DNA of 64,000 bases from Pogonophryne albipinna (Eukaryota > Chordata > Actinopteri > Perciformes > Artedidraconidae): assembly GCA_028583405.1 (NCBI GenBank), contig CM053253.1, positions 12,039,112 through 12,103,111 on the forward strand, written 5' to 3'. Both the position numbers and the translations under genes were made by a program. This document shows positions 24,082 through 36,930 of the stretch, piece by piece; position 1 is the first letter of the stretch, and the number at the start of each line of letters is the position of its first letter. The notes below the pieces were generated by a model. The model searched no databases. It was given only the letters and a program-made list of their open reading frames with translations, and had not been told where the DNA came from.

Positions 24082-27000
24082 ATGACGTGGCGTGAGGTAA
24101 GCATTTTATATACTTGTCTGTGTTGCAAAATACTCCTTGATTTGGCAGAAGCCTGAATCAAATACGCAGCTACTGTATAAGCTAAAAAACATTGCTTTAA
24201 TCAATTAGTTGCAGTCCTTTATGTATTCCCATTTCAATGCACTTTCAATTTTCCCAGGACTTTCTTATAGGCCAGAATATTAGGATGTGTTATATTTCGG
24301 TAAATGTGACGCATTTCAAACCATTTTTGTAGACGACTTGTACCGGAGATGAAATACTGACAAAGCGTTGACTTATTTTGTTAGATATAATGATAGTATA
24401 AGGAATGTTTATGATTCTCTTGATTTTCTTTTTATACACTTTGACATTTCTTACACTTTTATAGCAGTAGAAGGTCTGTCTTATAAAGTAGATTCAAACA
24501 AATTTGTGATATTTCGATTAGTTTTTTATGATAAATCCAATCTCTGGTCAGAGTTTGAAAAAATACATTTGGTGATCTAAATATAGGCCACCTTTGTTTA
24601 TGTCTCCTTTCTCCATGGAGCTACGAAGTCGGCAGTTCTGGTACGCCATCCTTGCTGAGCTGCTCGGCACCATGATCCTAGTGAGCACTGTGCTGGGGGC
24701 CTCTGTGCCGGGCCCGGGAGAGGCCTCCACGGGACCACTGTACCCAGCAGTGGCAGTAGGGGTGTCAATTATTACGCTGTCACACTGTTTTGGAGAAATA
24801 AGCGGGGCACAGGTGACATTTTACATTGTGTTTTTCTTCCTCTGATAGATTTTCTCTGCTGTAGGTGACATAGCAGTTTGACTCAGATCCTTTACTCAAG
24901 TTAAAGCACCAACACTACTGTGTAAAAAAACAAACTTTAATATCAACAACAATTTAGTACAGCAACATTATCTAGAGTACAAGCGCTCATTACGACTCAT
25001 GTTAGAGACCTACCATGTATGACGATATAAGTTTGTTAATGTTGTAGCATTTTACATTTTGTATACCAGTCTAGTGGCTGGGCCGCCCCGAAGGGTCACA
25101 AGATAAATTGCAACAAGAATTACATCTGCAACATTAATCTGTCATATTCTTGGTTTCTTTCTTTATTCTTTGCGTGAAAAAACAACAACACCGTGGATAC
25201 TTTGACTTCTTTGAGATTGAAATCGTGGTTTAATGAAACCATCTGAGAAGTTCGAGGGGAAATCAGTTTATGGTGGGAGCACTCAGGGGCCACAACTAGA
25301 GACACCTTTTATTCTGTATTTTACAATCTTGTAATATGTAGTCTTTTCCTTGTGTAAAAATGTATAAAAGTACATCTAAAAGTACAATATTTTCCCTCTG
25401 AAATGTAGTTCAATTGATGTAAAAAGCATCATAAAGTACCTGAGTACATTTACTTTCCACCCCTGGCTGCTGTTGGTTTATAAGTGTTTGTTTTCTCTGA
25501 TCAGGTGAACCCTGCAGTGACTCTGGCTCTGTTGGCCACTCGCAGGCTGGATGTTCTCAGGGCCGTTGTTTATATCGCTGCACAGTGTTTGGGGGCCACT
25601 TTAGGAGCCGGGGCCCTCTACCTGGCCCTGCCAGTCAAATCCACTGCAGACATCTTCGTCAACAGGGTCAGTCCACAGATTATAAATTGGCTACCTTTTA
25701 AAGAATTTCAGAAATTAGATATTTTCTGAATATTCCTGACTTTTCATTCTTCCCTTCCTGTTTGACCTCCCTCAGGTTCCCATAGAGCTGAATGCAGCCC
25801 AGGCTCTGGGCATGGAGGTGTTGTGCACCTTCCAGATGGTTTTCACCGTGTTCTCAGTGGAGGATCAGCGACGGAGGGAAAGCACAGAACCAGGAAACCT
25901 CGCCATAGGATTAGCCCACACTGCTGGAGTGCTAATAGGGGTAAGAAAAGCTTAATGCAGAATAATTAGCAATACATTAACTCTATTCAAAATGTGTATA
26001 AATTAAGAAATTGTTCCACAAAACAATAAAAAACACAAGAACGTTCATACTTTGTAATGAACAACAGCAAAACATTATAGGTTATTTATCTATCTTATCT
26101 AGTGTTTTCCTTCTTAAAATGTTTTTTTTAAATATTTTGAGATTTGGTTGAGCAGGGTATACTTGTACTTTTACCAGTCCTTTTATTAGAGATGTGTCTG
26201 TTGTTTGTGTTTGTTTTTAGTGTCAGGATGGAACCCTTGTCTTTTTCTCTGCAAACAGAATTTACCTACGGGTACAAATAAAGAACCTGAACCTGAACCT
26301 TATCTGGACTTAACCACTTTCATTAAAGCAAGAGAAACTCTTTTATTTGAACAGTTTTTACTTGAAATGTTGATTAACAATCTTAACGATCTTTACAATA
26401 TATAATCTTTAATGTTGTTTCATATTGTGAAATTACATGAATACTAAACACAATTGTCTAACAGAAGCTACCTTTTGTCAGACCTCTGTAGTTTCCTTGA
26501 GATGCACTTAAATAACTCTTGACTTAATTTGTGCTGTTTTGCTGTCAGGGGCGCTTCTCCGGTGCCAGTATGAACCCTGCACGCTCTCTGGGTCCAGCCA
26601 TCATCACGGGTCTTTGGGAAAACCACTGGGTGAGAGAGAGCTTCAGAATCAACATGCTTGTATGCATGTAAACATTCATGTTGTCATAGTACAGTATGCC
26701 ATAAAAATAGATTTTTTGATACTTTCATAACACGAAGCTGCTAATAATTCTGCATTTCTGGATGCAAGATTGTTGTATTTAAAATAAATAAGCAGCCTGT
26801 ATATTGTTCCAACACTTGATAAGTCGAAACATTACTCAGCTGATATGCTCATTTATTCATCTTCAAGATAAAAGTGGAACTTTCCCCCCGTCTCTGTAGA
26901 AATCCTATTATAATATATTTTTTCTGTTTTGCCCACCTGCAGGTTTATTGGCTTGGCCCATTGATGGGCTCCATACTGGCCGGAGTGTCCCATGAGTTCT

Positions 27001-27146
27001 TATTTGCACGCAGCGCCTCTCGTCAGAAGTTTATGGCATGTCTGACCTGTAAGGACATCGAGATTGTTGAGGCGGCCAGCATCACGGGATCGTCTCTGTC
27101 CACAGTCACACAGAACGCCATCAGAGCCAAACAGGCCAACAACTGA
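24082..27146 (+). CDS. aqp14: Aquaporin, Aqp14-like; six exons, complete
   Basis: Exons: 24082-24096, 24621-24812, 25505-25666, 25776-25940, 26549-26629, 26943-27146 (TGA). All introns are phase 0 and GT-AG, giving 272 residues. It is a six-helix MIP-family channel with both NPA boxes (GAQVNPAVT and GASMNPARS) and the filter Arg after the second. It resembles AQP4 ([21 protein letters not shown]), but the tail ([15 protein letters not shown]) is not AQP4-like. The aromatic TM2 and histidine TM5 filter positions both align to Val. The start uses a 5-codon first exon (MTWRE) joined to LRSRQFW; an alternative is ATG 24615 within the second exon's lead-in. The fish aqp14 assignment is by my recognition of overall pattern, not a search. 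It lies upstream of mip in the same direction. Confidence 0.88.
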
Positions 27147-27179
27147 GGACACAAGCATGAAGAAACACATACATACCCC

Positions 27180-27354
<175 letters not shown>

Positions 27355-27404
27355 CATGTATACATCACTTCAGGGGACATTACATTGACTTACATGCATT
27401 TCCT

Positions 27405-27650
27405 GGAGACTTATCCTAACCTTAACCATAACCAACACATGCCTAACCCTAACCCTTACCCTTAACCTTACCCTTACCCTAACCCTGATCCTAAACCTAA
27501 CCAAGTCTTCACCCTAAAATTAATGATTCCCCTCATGGGGTACCTCCAATTTGTCCCCATAAGGGAGGCGAGTCCCCACACGTGACTGTGTAAACAGATT
27601 TAGGTCCCCACAAGTATAGTAATGCTAGGCCACACACACACACACTTTTT
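27405..27650. repeat. Dispersed fish repeat with telomere-like CCCTAA variants
   Basis: Imperfect CCTAACCCTAACCC / CCCTTA units (27410-27490) are followed by TTTGTCCCCATAAGG and AGGTCCCCACAAGTATAG motifs and a short CA run. I recognise this combination as a common interspersed fish repeat rather than a true telomere remnant. Confidence 0.55.
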
Positions 27651-29732
27651 TAAACAATAACCAAAACTATATCTACAGATGAAGTTAGTGTTGGGACAAT
27701 CATTTAATATTCCAGTTAAAACGTTTTAAAGCACTTTATGAATGAAATGAAGAAATAGTAAACATATTACTTGAATTAAAGTATTAACAGCTCAAGAGCA
27801 AATTCAATTGTCTTTTAATTTTAACATTGACTTTTGTTGATCTCCGGCTTTCTTTCAAACGGTTCATGTGGAAAACCATTACACCCCGAAATGCATTATC
27901 ATGTTAATCAATTCATATTTTATTCTAAAAATGTCCATCGTTATTTCCAAATCCTTAGGTTCTGTTGGGTTATCAATGATATTTAGTTTACAATTACATA
28001 ATACATTTTAGAAACTGGAATCCTTAAATGTAAATATATTTATAACCAGAACAGGCGAATATGTGTTGTCTGTAGAGTGAGACATTACTGATTGATTTAC
28101 ATCAATGTACTGTCCAAAAAGTGATTTGAAAAAAGCTATTTCTTCTGTGTTTTAAGGGTCGCAGGCTCTGCTTTAGATATAAGCTATAAAGAGATGAAGC
28201 CAATATTTTGACAAAACAATATTACTCAGAAACAGCCATATTTACGAGTTGACTGTAGAAAAAAAGTGGCTAGGAGGCCAGGACAAATGTTGTTGAGTAA
28301 AAAAGTATGGATTACATTTACAAAATAGTAGATTAGAAGGTAGCACAACATACAAATACTTCACCAAAGGGATCAGAACCTGAAAACGTTGTCAAACATG
28401 CAGTATCATGTTATCAACGGAAATAACAGGACGTAAAATGTGCCGTTCTGCTGAAGTACGGCCACTTTTACATTTTTAGGGATGATGATAATATGTAGTA
28501 TAATAATAGACTCAAGTAGAGAAGAGTAATACATTCTGCAAACTATTTAGTGAAAAAATAAGAACAAACAAATAAACAATAGCTAATGGTTATGGTAAAC
28601 TAAGTACCATAAACCCTAGAGAATATTTGGTTGGTATATTTTATTGATCATGAAGTTAAATGTAAATTATTTGGCACGATTTGAAGTTAGTATTTTTGCA
28701 AAGCATCATGTCCCTGCAGGTATCCTTTTTATTTTGTATGTTTTAACTGTGCTGTCGGTAAGTGTAAACATTGCATGTTGTTTAGGTGGTAATAAGAAGG
28801 GCAACAAAGGGAAGGATGCTTTGAAACCATCACTGAGTTCACCTGACACATTATAGAGTGCTATCCTTTCAATGTCTCGCCTGAAGCATTACCGGTATAT
28901 TCTGCAGGCGACACTTTCTGGATAAAACTCATCTTTCCCTGCTGCTTTTGTTTTGAGACAAAGCTGCATTTAAAGGGTCTGAATGCGTCCTCTGAGGTCC
29001 TGGTTGGCTGTCATTGCTGCATGTAGAGGTGCAGGCAATATTGTGAAATTCAATATTGTTACTTTCAAATTTGCACATCATTAAAATATATAATGGAGAC
29101 TCATTAAAACCCAGCAGAAAAACACTCTTATGTTTGCAATTTTTAGTTTCATCCCGCAGCTGTGAATGCTTTGAAATGCTAAAGAGGTCCTTGCACTGCA
29201 TTGTGGGTTCAATGATTCTCCAAAATGTCTGTCATGTTCGTGCCTGTTATAGCGTATAAGGCGTCCTATTCACAATTGAATGGGTCTTCATACCTCTGTA
29301 ATGGCTCCAAAGAAAGGACACCTTCAGTGGAAATAAGCTTTGTAATCTGAAGTGTGTGTGTTGTTGTGTGTGTAAGTGTGTGTGTGAGAGAGAAATAATA
29401 CCTTTTGCTTTTATGAAACCTTTATACGTATGGGTGTGTTTGTGGTCTCAGCTGTTTGTATTAAAATATGTTTTGCATGTAATTGAATGGGTCAGTTAGC
29501 CCACATTACAAAGCAAACTGTGTTAGCCATGCACAGGAAGATGGTTTACTTTGAGTTTTAGCAATATTTGTCTGTTTCTTACCAGTGGTTGTTGAGCAAA
29601 TATGTCAAGTATGTAAACAAATATGTCAAGTATGTAAACCTTAATAGCCAGAATATATATAAATAAAAACAAGTTAGCAATCAGTTTCACAATAGTGATT
29701 TAATATGAATAAATACACATACATACCCCAAC

Positions 29733-29890
<158 letters not shown>

Positions 29891-30125
29891 AACACAATGT
29901 GCACAATGGCTATAACTGCCATAGTGCCGCCAGCATTTTGCTTTGTGTGTGTTCTTTCTAACATGTATAAAAGGGAGTCAAAAAGGCAAGCTCAGCATTG
30001 TGCATTCATCGTCCCCCTCGCTCTCACCCCCTCCCCCCCAACAGTGATGGCTCTTGACTGGTCAGCGCGATGCCCCAGTGCTGCGACCAGCCGGCCCCCC
30101 CACACTCTCTTTACTTGTCCTGCAA

Positions 30126-30285
30126 CACACACATACACAAATATACAAACACACACAGACATATACAAACACACACACACAGATATACAAACACACACAG
30201 ACATATACAAACATACACACACAGATATACAAACACACACAGACAAATACAAACATACACACACAGATATACAAACACACACGGT
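30126..30285. repeat. CA-rich minisatellite
   Basis: Alternating modules CAGATATACAAACA and CAGACATATACAAACA separated by short CA runs, repeated about four times. It is a higher-order tandem repeat derived from a CA tract. Confidence 0.8.
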
Positions 30286-31259
30286 CACATAATGAACCCC
30301 ACTGCCGAGCACCTCCTAGAAGCCCCGGTCACACCAGAAGACACAATCACAAGCAGTGTTGGGACAATAATTGTTGTTTTGTTGCTTTTTGTTTGTTGAT
30401 TTGTGTTTTTTCCACGTCATCATCACCTTCTGCTGTCTCCACAACACTGCTATTAGCTGTAGAGCGGTGACAGCTCTGAGGCAAACTCAAGTTCACGTCT
30501 AAGAGTGCATAACCACAGGCCTCTGCTCCAACTGCTGCCTCGTAAAGACAACCTGTTATCATCGGCAGTGCTTAGTGGTGTAATTTTCTCCAGAACAATA
30601 AAAGGAGGCAATAAACATTATCACTTTGCATATTTAAGACAATACTTATTTAGCTATTGCTCTGTTTTAATATGTATTTGTGTCTTCTTCCGTCCATACG
30701 TAGCACACATGCGGCTAAAGACAAAGGTTTCACAGGGTCAGGCGTTTCAGTGTATGGGTCAGTTCAGCGCTTTGGGCACTTCCGTCCGGGGCCCCAACTA
30801 TTATGTGCACTTGTGTATATGTCTATGTGTGTGTGTGCATGTGTGTGTGTGTCTTTGTGCACGCATGTTTGTGTTGTCTGTCCATGTTTATCAGCATTTG
30901 TGACCACTGAAAATGACAGTTATGATATGTCAACAGATGACATACGCCCCAAGAAAACATTATTTTCTTGGCTCTAGCTGACCCCCTCTCAAAGTTTCAC
31001 GCTGAATTTAAAATACAAATACTCAGAGTCGTCCCTTTATCCTAAAACTCTCACCTCCCACTAGATGTCTTTTATTGATTTCCACTCATCTCGTTTTATC
31101 TGTGTCTTTTTCTGGGTTACCTCTCTTTTGGCCTTGCTCTGTTATAGAGGGGCGACAGAAGGGTTAAGTTTGTTTGATTTAGGATGTCCAGCACTGCAGC
31201 CCCCCGCCCTTGGCCGTACAGGGGGATTATGGCGTCACCTGGGGCCCCTGGGGGGGTAT

Positions 31260-31266
31260 TATAAAG
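31260..31266 (+). promoter_or_regulatory. mip: Candidate TATA box for mip
   Basis: TATAAAG lies directly after a GC-rich stretch (GGGGCCCCTGGGGGG), about 430 bp upstream of the mip ATG. This would give a long 5'UTR, so an AT-rich box nearer the ATG (TTTATTTTTAAAG near 31638) is an alternative. Confidence 0.3.
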
Positions 31267-31692
31267 CCCCTGTCTGGCCCTCTCCACTCCGTCAGAGAGG
31301 CTAAAAGGTCCACCGGACACTGTCTATCCCCGTCTCTACTTTAGAAAACCCCCTTTAGCATTGATGCCCACTGTCTCTTGACAACTCATCCCACCTGAGA
31401 CCTCCACCCACACTTCCACATCATCTCACACCTATGTCTTTGCGACAAGTGGACAGAGGTGGCGAACGCAGCTGAGTTGACTTTACCAACCCGGTTCACG
31501 GTTTGGTAAAGATCCTTTGAGTGGATTCGTCTGTTGACGTTCTGAGTGTTTTTGGTCAGACTACAAAAAAAGGGAGATCCTTTTTTGTTATTTTTGGCGC
31601 TTGCCGAAGACTTAAAAGGTACAGATCTACCTTTTCTAGATTTATTTTTAAAGAACCTTCATCTGGTGGAGAGCCTCTGCTGAACGGTCACC

Positions 31693-33069
31693 ATGTGGGA
31701 GTTCAGGTCAATTAATTTTTGGCGGGCGGTGTTCGCCGAGTTCTTCGGGACCATGTTTTTCGTGTTTTTCGGCATGGGTGCCGCCCTGCGCTGGACCACC
31801 GGGCCTCATCACTCCTGCATGTGGCCCTGTGCTTCGGGCTGGCAGCTGCCACCCTCATCCAGTCCATCGGCCACATCAGCGGCGGCCACATTAACCCTGC
31901 TGTCACCTTCGCCTACCTGATTGGCTCACAGTTGTCTCTTTTCCGCGCCATTTTCTACATGGCCGCTCAGTGCCTGGGTGCTGTAGCTGGGGCCGCCGTG
32001 CTGTACGGTGTCACACCCGGAAACATGAGAGGAAACATGGCAATGAACACGGTAAGAAACCAACAGAGATGTTTCAGAAAACAAGTCCAGAAATGATCTC
32101 TGGGTAGGCTGATTTCAACTATGCATTGTATGGGCATACATTTTAAAGTTAAGGATGTTATCATCAGTGGGGTATCTTATCAGTAAAACAAACCTTTGAA
32201 GCCATGGTCTAAAATATAAAGAACTACCGAAAAATGTGTTCCAGTAGCTCATTGTAAATAAAATACAAATTCAGTAGTATTTATTTATTATTTCCAGTAC
32301 AGCTCTGAAACTCTGAGATGTCATTGACTTATGTAATCATATTTCCATCCACCTGTTGCATCTCCAGCTGCAGCCGGGCATCAGTCTGGGAATGGGCACC
32401 ACTGTGGAGGTTTTCCTCACCATGCAGCTCGTGGTGTGCATCTTCGCCGTGACCGATGAGAGGAGAAACGGACGCATGGGATCTGCTGCCCTATCCATCG
32501 GCTTCTCTGTCACCATTGGACATCTGATGGGGGTGAGACGCATGGAAACATAAATATCAAATAACAATGAAGTATTTTAAAACACAGATGCAGCAACAAG
32601 TGTCTTGTGTTGTAGATGTACTACACCGGTGCTGGGATGAACCCTGCCAGGTCCTTCGCCCCTGCTGTGCTCTTCAGGAACTTTGTCAACCACTGGGTAA
32701 GACCTGCATGCACTATGAATCTGAGAACGTAATATATTTAATGAATAAATGTTAGGGCAAATTGCTATAAATATATTTCAACATACGCTGCCGTAACAAA
32801 TGAATTTCCCAATCATCTATATATCTATCTATAGAAATGAAAAGAGCATTATCTAACCTAAAGCTGCTGTTGTCTGCCTGCAGGTGTACTGGGTGGGGCC
32901 CATGATAGGAGGTGCAATGGGCGCTCTTCTGTACGATTTCATGCTGTTCCCCCGCATGAGGGGTCTTTCTGAGCGCCTCGCCACACTGAAGGGCAGCCGG
33001 CCCCCAGAGAGCGAGACCCAGCAGGACACCCGCGGGGAGCCCATCGAGCTCAAGACACAAGCCCTATAA
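31693..33069 (+). pseudogene. mip: Lens major intrinsic protein (aquaporin-0), four exons, one-base frameshift in exon 1
   Basis: Exons: 31693-32051, 32368-32532, 32616-32696, 32884-33069 (TAA). Apart from exon 1 the reading frame is perfect and matches AQP0: [30 protein letters not shown] and the C-terminal IELKTQAL. The calmodulin-binding helix with LSERL (site of the regulated Ser in AQP0) is present. Exon 1 is 359 nt where 360 would keep phase; one base is missing near 31812-31814, just after the codons for TGPHH. The ATG frame then stops at 31918-31920, after 75 codons. With the gap ignored the product would be 263 residues, the normal length. It forms lens fibre water channels and junctions. 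It could be an assembly error in an intact gene; 'pseudogene' describes the sequence as given. I cannot tell mipa from mipb. Confidence 0.9.
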
Positions 33070-33842
33070 ACCGGCCCCTGCCCCCCCATTGGGGCCGAGG
33101 GATGAGGGACAAGGCCCTGAGCTACGCGAACCCCACCTCCGCCAACGCCCCATGCCTTCACACAACATCGCACTAGACTAACCCAAATACTCACATCTAG
33201 ACTAACACATTTATTTTCCAGAGCCACTGTAAAAAAAAACTACAAACAGGTTCACAACCTTCAACCTCAACACACAACAAGACTCCTCTACCCCTCAGTC
33301 CTCACTCTGTATTCTCAACTGGACATTGTGTTTTTCATAAACGGTGACCAGAGCCTGAACCAGCAGCCGCCTCGTCTCCTCCCCCCCCCCCCCCTCACCC
33401 GCCTGCGTCCTCCTCTCAGACGAGCTTTCATCTGCGGCTCAGAGGAGCGTGGAAACCCTGAAGTTGGGTGGAGAGGTTTAGGGAGGCAGAGGGGAGGACA
33501 GAGGGGAGGATGAGGGTGAGGCGGGGATGTGGGTATGATATAAGAAGGGTAAGAGGGCATGGGGCAGATGAGGCTGGACTTAAGGGGTGAGGGTGTGGGT
33601 TTTGGTTAGGGTAGAGAGGGCAACACAGGGTTTGTGGTCGTTTCAAGTTGGGTTAGACCAGTGAAGATGGGCATGCTTTTCATTATTCATCTGAATTTAT
33701 CTCCATTTTAGTTTTTTTTTAGGTTCATTTGGTTTTCTGCACTTCAGACACAAGACGTGGATGTATGATACCATTAGATTTTACCAGGGTTTCAATATTT
33801 TCAATCACTACATTTTATCTGTGGGTTTGTGTTTGTGTGTGC

Positions 33843-33935
<93 letters not shown>

Positions 33936-34341
33936 TGAGTGTGTGCATGTGAGTGCGCCTGCCTGTGCGTATGAGTGTGTTTGCAAGTGAGTGTGTATAT
34001 GTGTGATCAAGATTGCAGATACAATACTTTTTATTTTGTTTTATTTTCATTACCGCTCTCCTGTTTTGTTCCATTAACTGTGTTCATTTTGTCATCCATT
34101 TTTAAGACATGATGATTACTCCCCCCCTCACTGTGGTATTTGCTATGATCTTCATTTTTACATAAACCATCTGCTTTTTTGTTCTGAACCAGCACATCCA
34201 AAGGAAATGTTGTATCCAAGACTTTGAGAGTAGATCTGTTCACTGCAGATCGGCTGTGCAAGCTTTACATTGAATCTCCTTTATTATTTGATCCTTACTG
34301 GGAGCACAAGGTGTTTCAATAAACATTTCAATGATAATAAA
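33070..34341 (+). other. mip: mip 3' untranslated region
   Basis: It extends from the TAA to two canonical AATAAA signals at 34318-34323 and 34336-34341. It contains a C run near 33380 and a (GT)n tract at 33833-33929 that would be UG repeats in the mRNA. Confidence 0.65.
33833..33929. repeat. (GT)n microsatellite in mip 3'UTR
   Basis: About 97 bp of GT with two early GC interruptions, on the sense strand of mip. Confidence 0.95.
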
Positions 34342-34407
34342 CATAAAAACTTGATACGTGGTTTGAGTCTTTTTTCTTCTTTTGCATTTTGTGGAGTTGG
34401 GCAAGGG

Positions 34408-35494
34408 CAGTGGCGACAGGTCATTAGGGGCAGGTTGGGCACAGCCCCACCTAGTGTCAGCAGAAAGTATTAAAATAATGATTACAACAAAATGCAAAAA
34501 ATAAATTAAAATATATATAAAATATATTTTAAGATCAAGTTTAATCATCTGATTCGTCTTGTACATTGCTGTTTTAGTATGTGTTCTTCTAATTAGTGTC
34601 TACAGTGTGTGCCTATTGAGCTGTTTAGAGTCATGTGGGACAAAACCCGATCCTGCCCCTCCCTCTCACTGTCTAAGTGAACGGTGACTGTAAAAACTAC
34701 ACTGCGCATGCTCATTATATTTTCCTATTTAATGTGTGTGGCAAAAATAATGACTATAGGGGCACTAGAGCTGCCATCCCCACCATACGTCATCTCACAT
34801 AATTCAGAGCTGATTGGCTGTAAGTACGTGTGCCGCGAAAAGTGTGGTGTGTGAAGAGCAGGTGAAGGAGGAGAGAGACGCGTCCTAAAACCCAGAAGTA
34901 AGCTGTGCATGGCTTCACTCCACAAAAAATGCAATGAGATTTCTCCATAGGATTTTAGAAAATAGCTCAAAATAAGATCTGTAGGAAACGTAGCTGTTAG
35001 ATAAATGTCACGTTTTGTTCAGCCGGATAATATCCACATGTCTACCCTACTTTTATAATTTTCGAATCATAAATCCATCATTTAGATTTATGATAGACTT
35101 TTGAAACTACAAGAAGATAAGGAGGACTTTTACAAAAAAGTAATAGAGATTTTTGTCCAGAAGGATAGGCAAATGGACTTCATCTTCAAGTCAAGGTAAG
35201 ACCACCATTTTATTGAAAATGGGATCTTACTAAGAAAGAACAATTCAATATTTAAATGATAAAATTACATTTTTTGGGTATCCTTCTGTTGAACTATCTG
35301 TTTAAAATTAATTGAAGCATCAGACTAAAGAGGCTTTTGAAAATAATATTATATTTTGATTTAGGTCAAAATATAATATTTGTAAACCTGAAGAGTCAGT
35401 GCCTCACCAGCCATGAACCTCACTGCAGAAGCTTATATATAGACATCTAAGTTTTTTGTGACCCACCACTTTTGTACATATAGAAACGCCACTG
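34408..35494. mobile_element. Non-autonomous hAT-like element
   Basis: It begins CAGTGGCGACAGG and ends CGCCACTG, the terminal motif of many fish hAT elements. The flanking 8-mers are GGCAAGGG (34400-34407) and GGCAAGGC (35495-35502), matching at 7 of 8 bases as expected for a hAT target duplication. No transposase ORF is present. Confidence 0.78.
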
Positions 35495-36683
35495 GGCAAG
35501 GCCAAAATATTAAGCTGCAGTTAATAATTTTGGCCAGGAGAGGGCGAAAAGACTCAGAGCTCACGTCACTCCCACATTTAACATTTAATTAGTTCATGAA
35601 TGCTTTTTGGACGAAAAATAATCATTAAAGGTTAACGTTCACAATGGGATATTTGCTTTATCAAAAATGTGTAATAGTTTTAAGGGGTGACATTAGTTTG
35701 AGGCATAGGCTATAGGGAGATGTGGTTAAGGGAGAGGTTGTTAGGTAAAAACAGGGTTTACCCAAATGCGTACTATTGCTGGTCTTTGATAAGAAACACT
35801 TTCATTAATCTCCCTTCTGTTCTTGTCAACACTGCTGATAATGACATGACTCCACCCCCAGAGCGCTGACAGAACGAAGACAGTCTAGTGTTATTCTCCA
35901 TTTTATGTTCAACAATTCCCATGAAAACATCAAACAGTAAGTTCATTCTACTGTAAAGTATTGTCTGTTCAGGCAAAACCTGATATATCTTTGCCTATGT
36001 GCCATCGAGCTCCATTGTTCTGTCAAATCCGTAAATAAAACACATCAGTGAGCCACACTGTTGCACTGGGTGTCGCTTGCCTTCATTTTCGTGTTCCTCC
36101 GCATTTCTATTTTATTTTGAGACGAGCCTACAAACATTGACCTGTTGCTGGAAATCACTAGAGCGAATGTGTATCAGTCCGCAGCAGAAAATAGTCCCAA
36201 GCAAATACATCTTGAGGTGTACATTTTGAGGAGTGAGCTGACACAGACAAGCATGAGAAGTCTGAAAGTATTGAGAGAAAGATTAAAGGTGTTTTCATAG
36301 GATTTGCTGTTAAAAAATATATAAATATAGCTGGCTTTGTCCTTTAACTGTCATGACAGGTGGAAGAGAGATACAGTGCAGTCACATAAACGACAACAAT
36401 CCAGAATGAACAGTTAACGACATAAAAATAAATAAAAATGAAAGTGTTTCCTTATTTAGATTCAGAAGCCAAGATAGATATGAGTAATATTAACCACAAC
36501 AGTTAATATTAAACAGCAGCTGGTTAGCTTAATTAAGCAAAGCTGGAAACAGAGGAAACAGCTTGGCTTAAATGTCACAAAATCAGCCTAGCATCACCTC
36601 TAAAGCTCAGTAATTAAAACCTTACTTTAGATTTTGTTAATTTAATCTTTACAAACACAAAAGTGTCAAAACAACAATCCACT

Positions 36684-36930
36684 GTTTTAAATCCAGGCTG
36701 AAGACTTTTCTTTTTGTCGCTGCTTTTAATTGAACTATTCATATCTTAGACTGCACTGTAACTTTTATCCATGTATTTTTTCTTTTAATGTTTATTTTAT
36801 TATCTTTTCTTTTTAATGACTGATTTTAAATGCCATTTTATTAAGGTCTTTCATTTTTCGTAAAGCACTTTGAATTGCCTTGTGTTGAAAGGTGCTATAT
36901 AAATAAACTTGCCTTGCCTTACGGGGGCTT
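36684..36930 (+). mobile_element. L2/SINE-type 3' tail
   Basis: Ends with GTAAAGCACTTTGAATTGCC, GGTGCTATATAAATAAA and a CTTGC/CTTGCC tail, typical of fish L2-derived elements. The 5' limit is approximate. Confidence 0.6.

Noticed and set aside
28644..28856. 70-codon ORF with a hydrophobic helix and a Lys-rich tail downstream of aqp14
   Set aside because: No homology is recognised, there is no splice or promoter context, and the length is ordinary for chance in AT-rich DNA.
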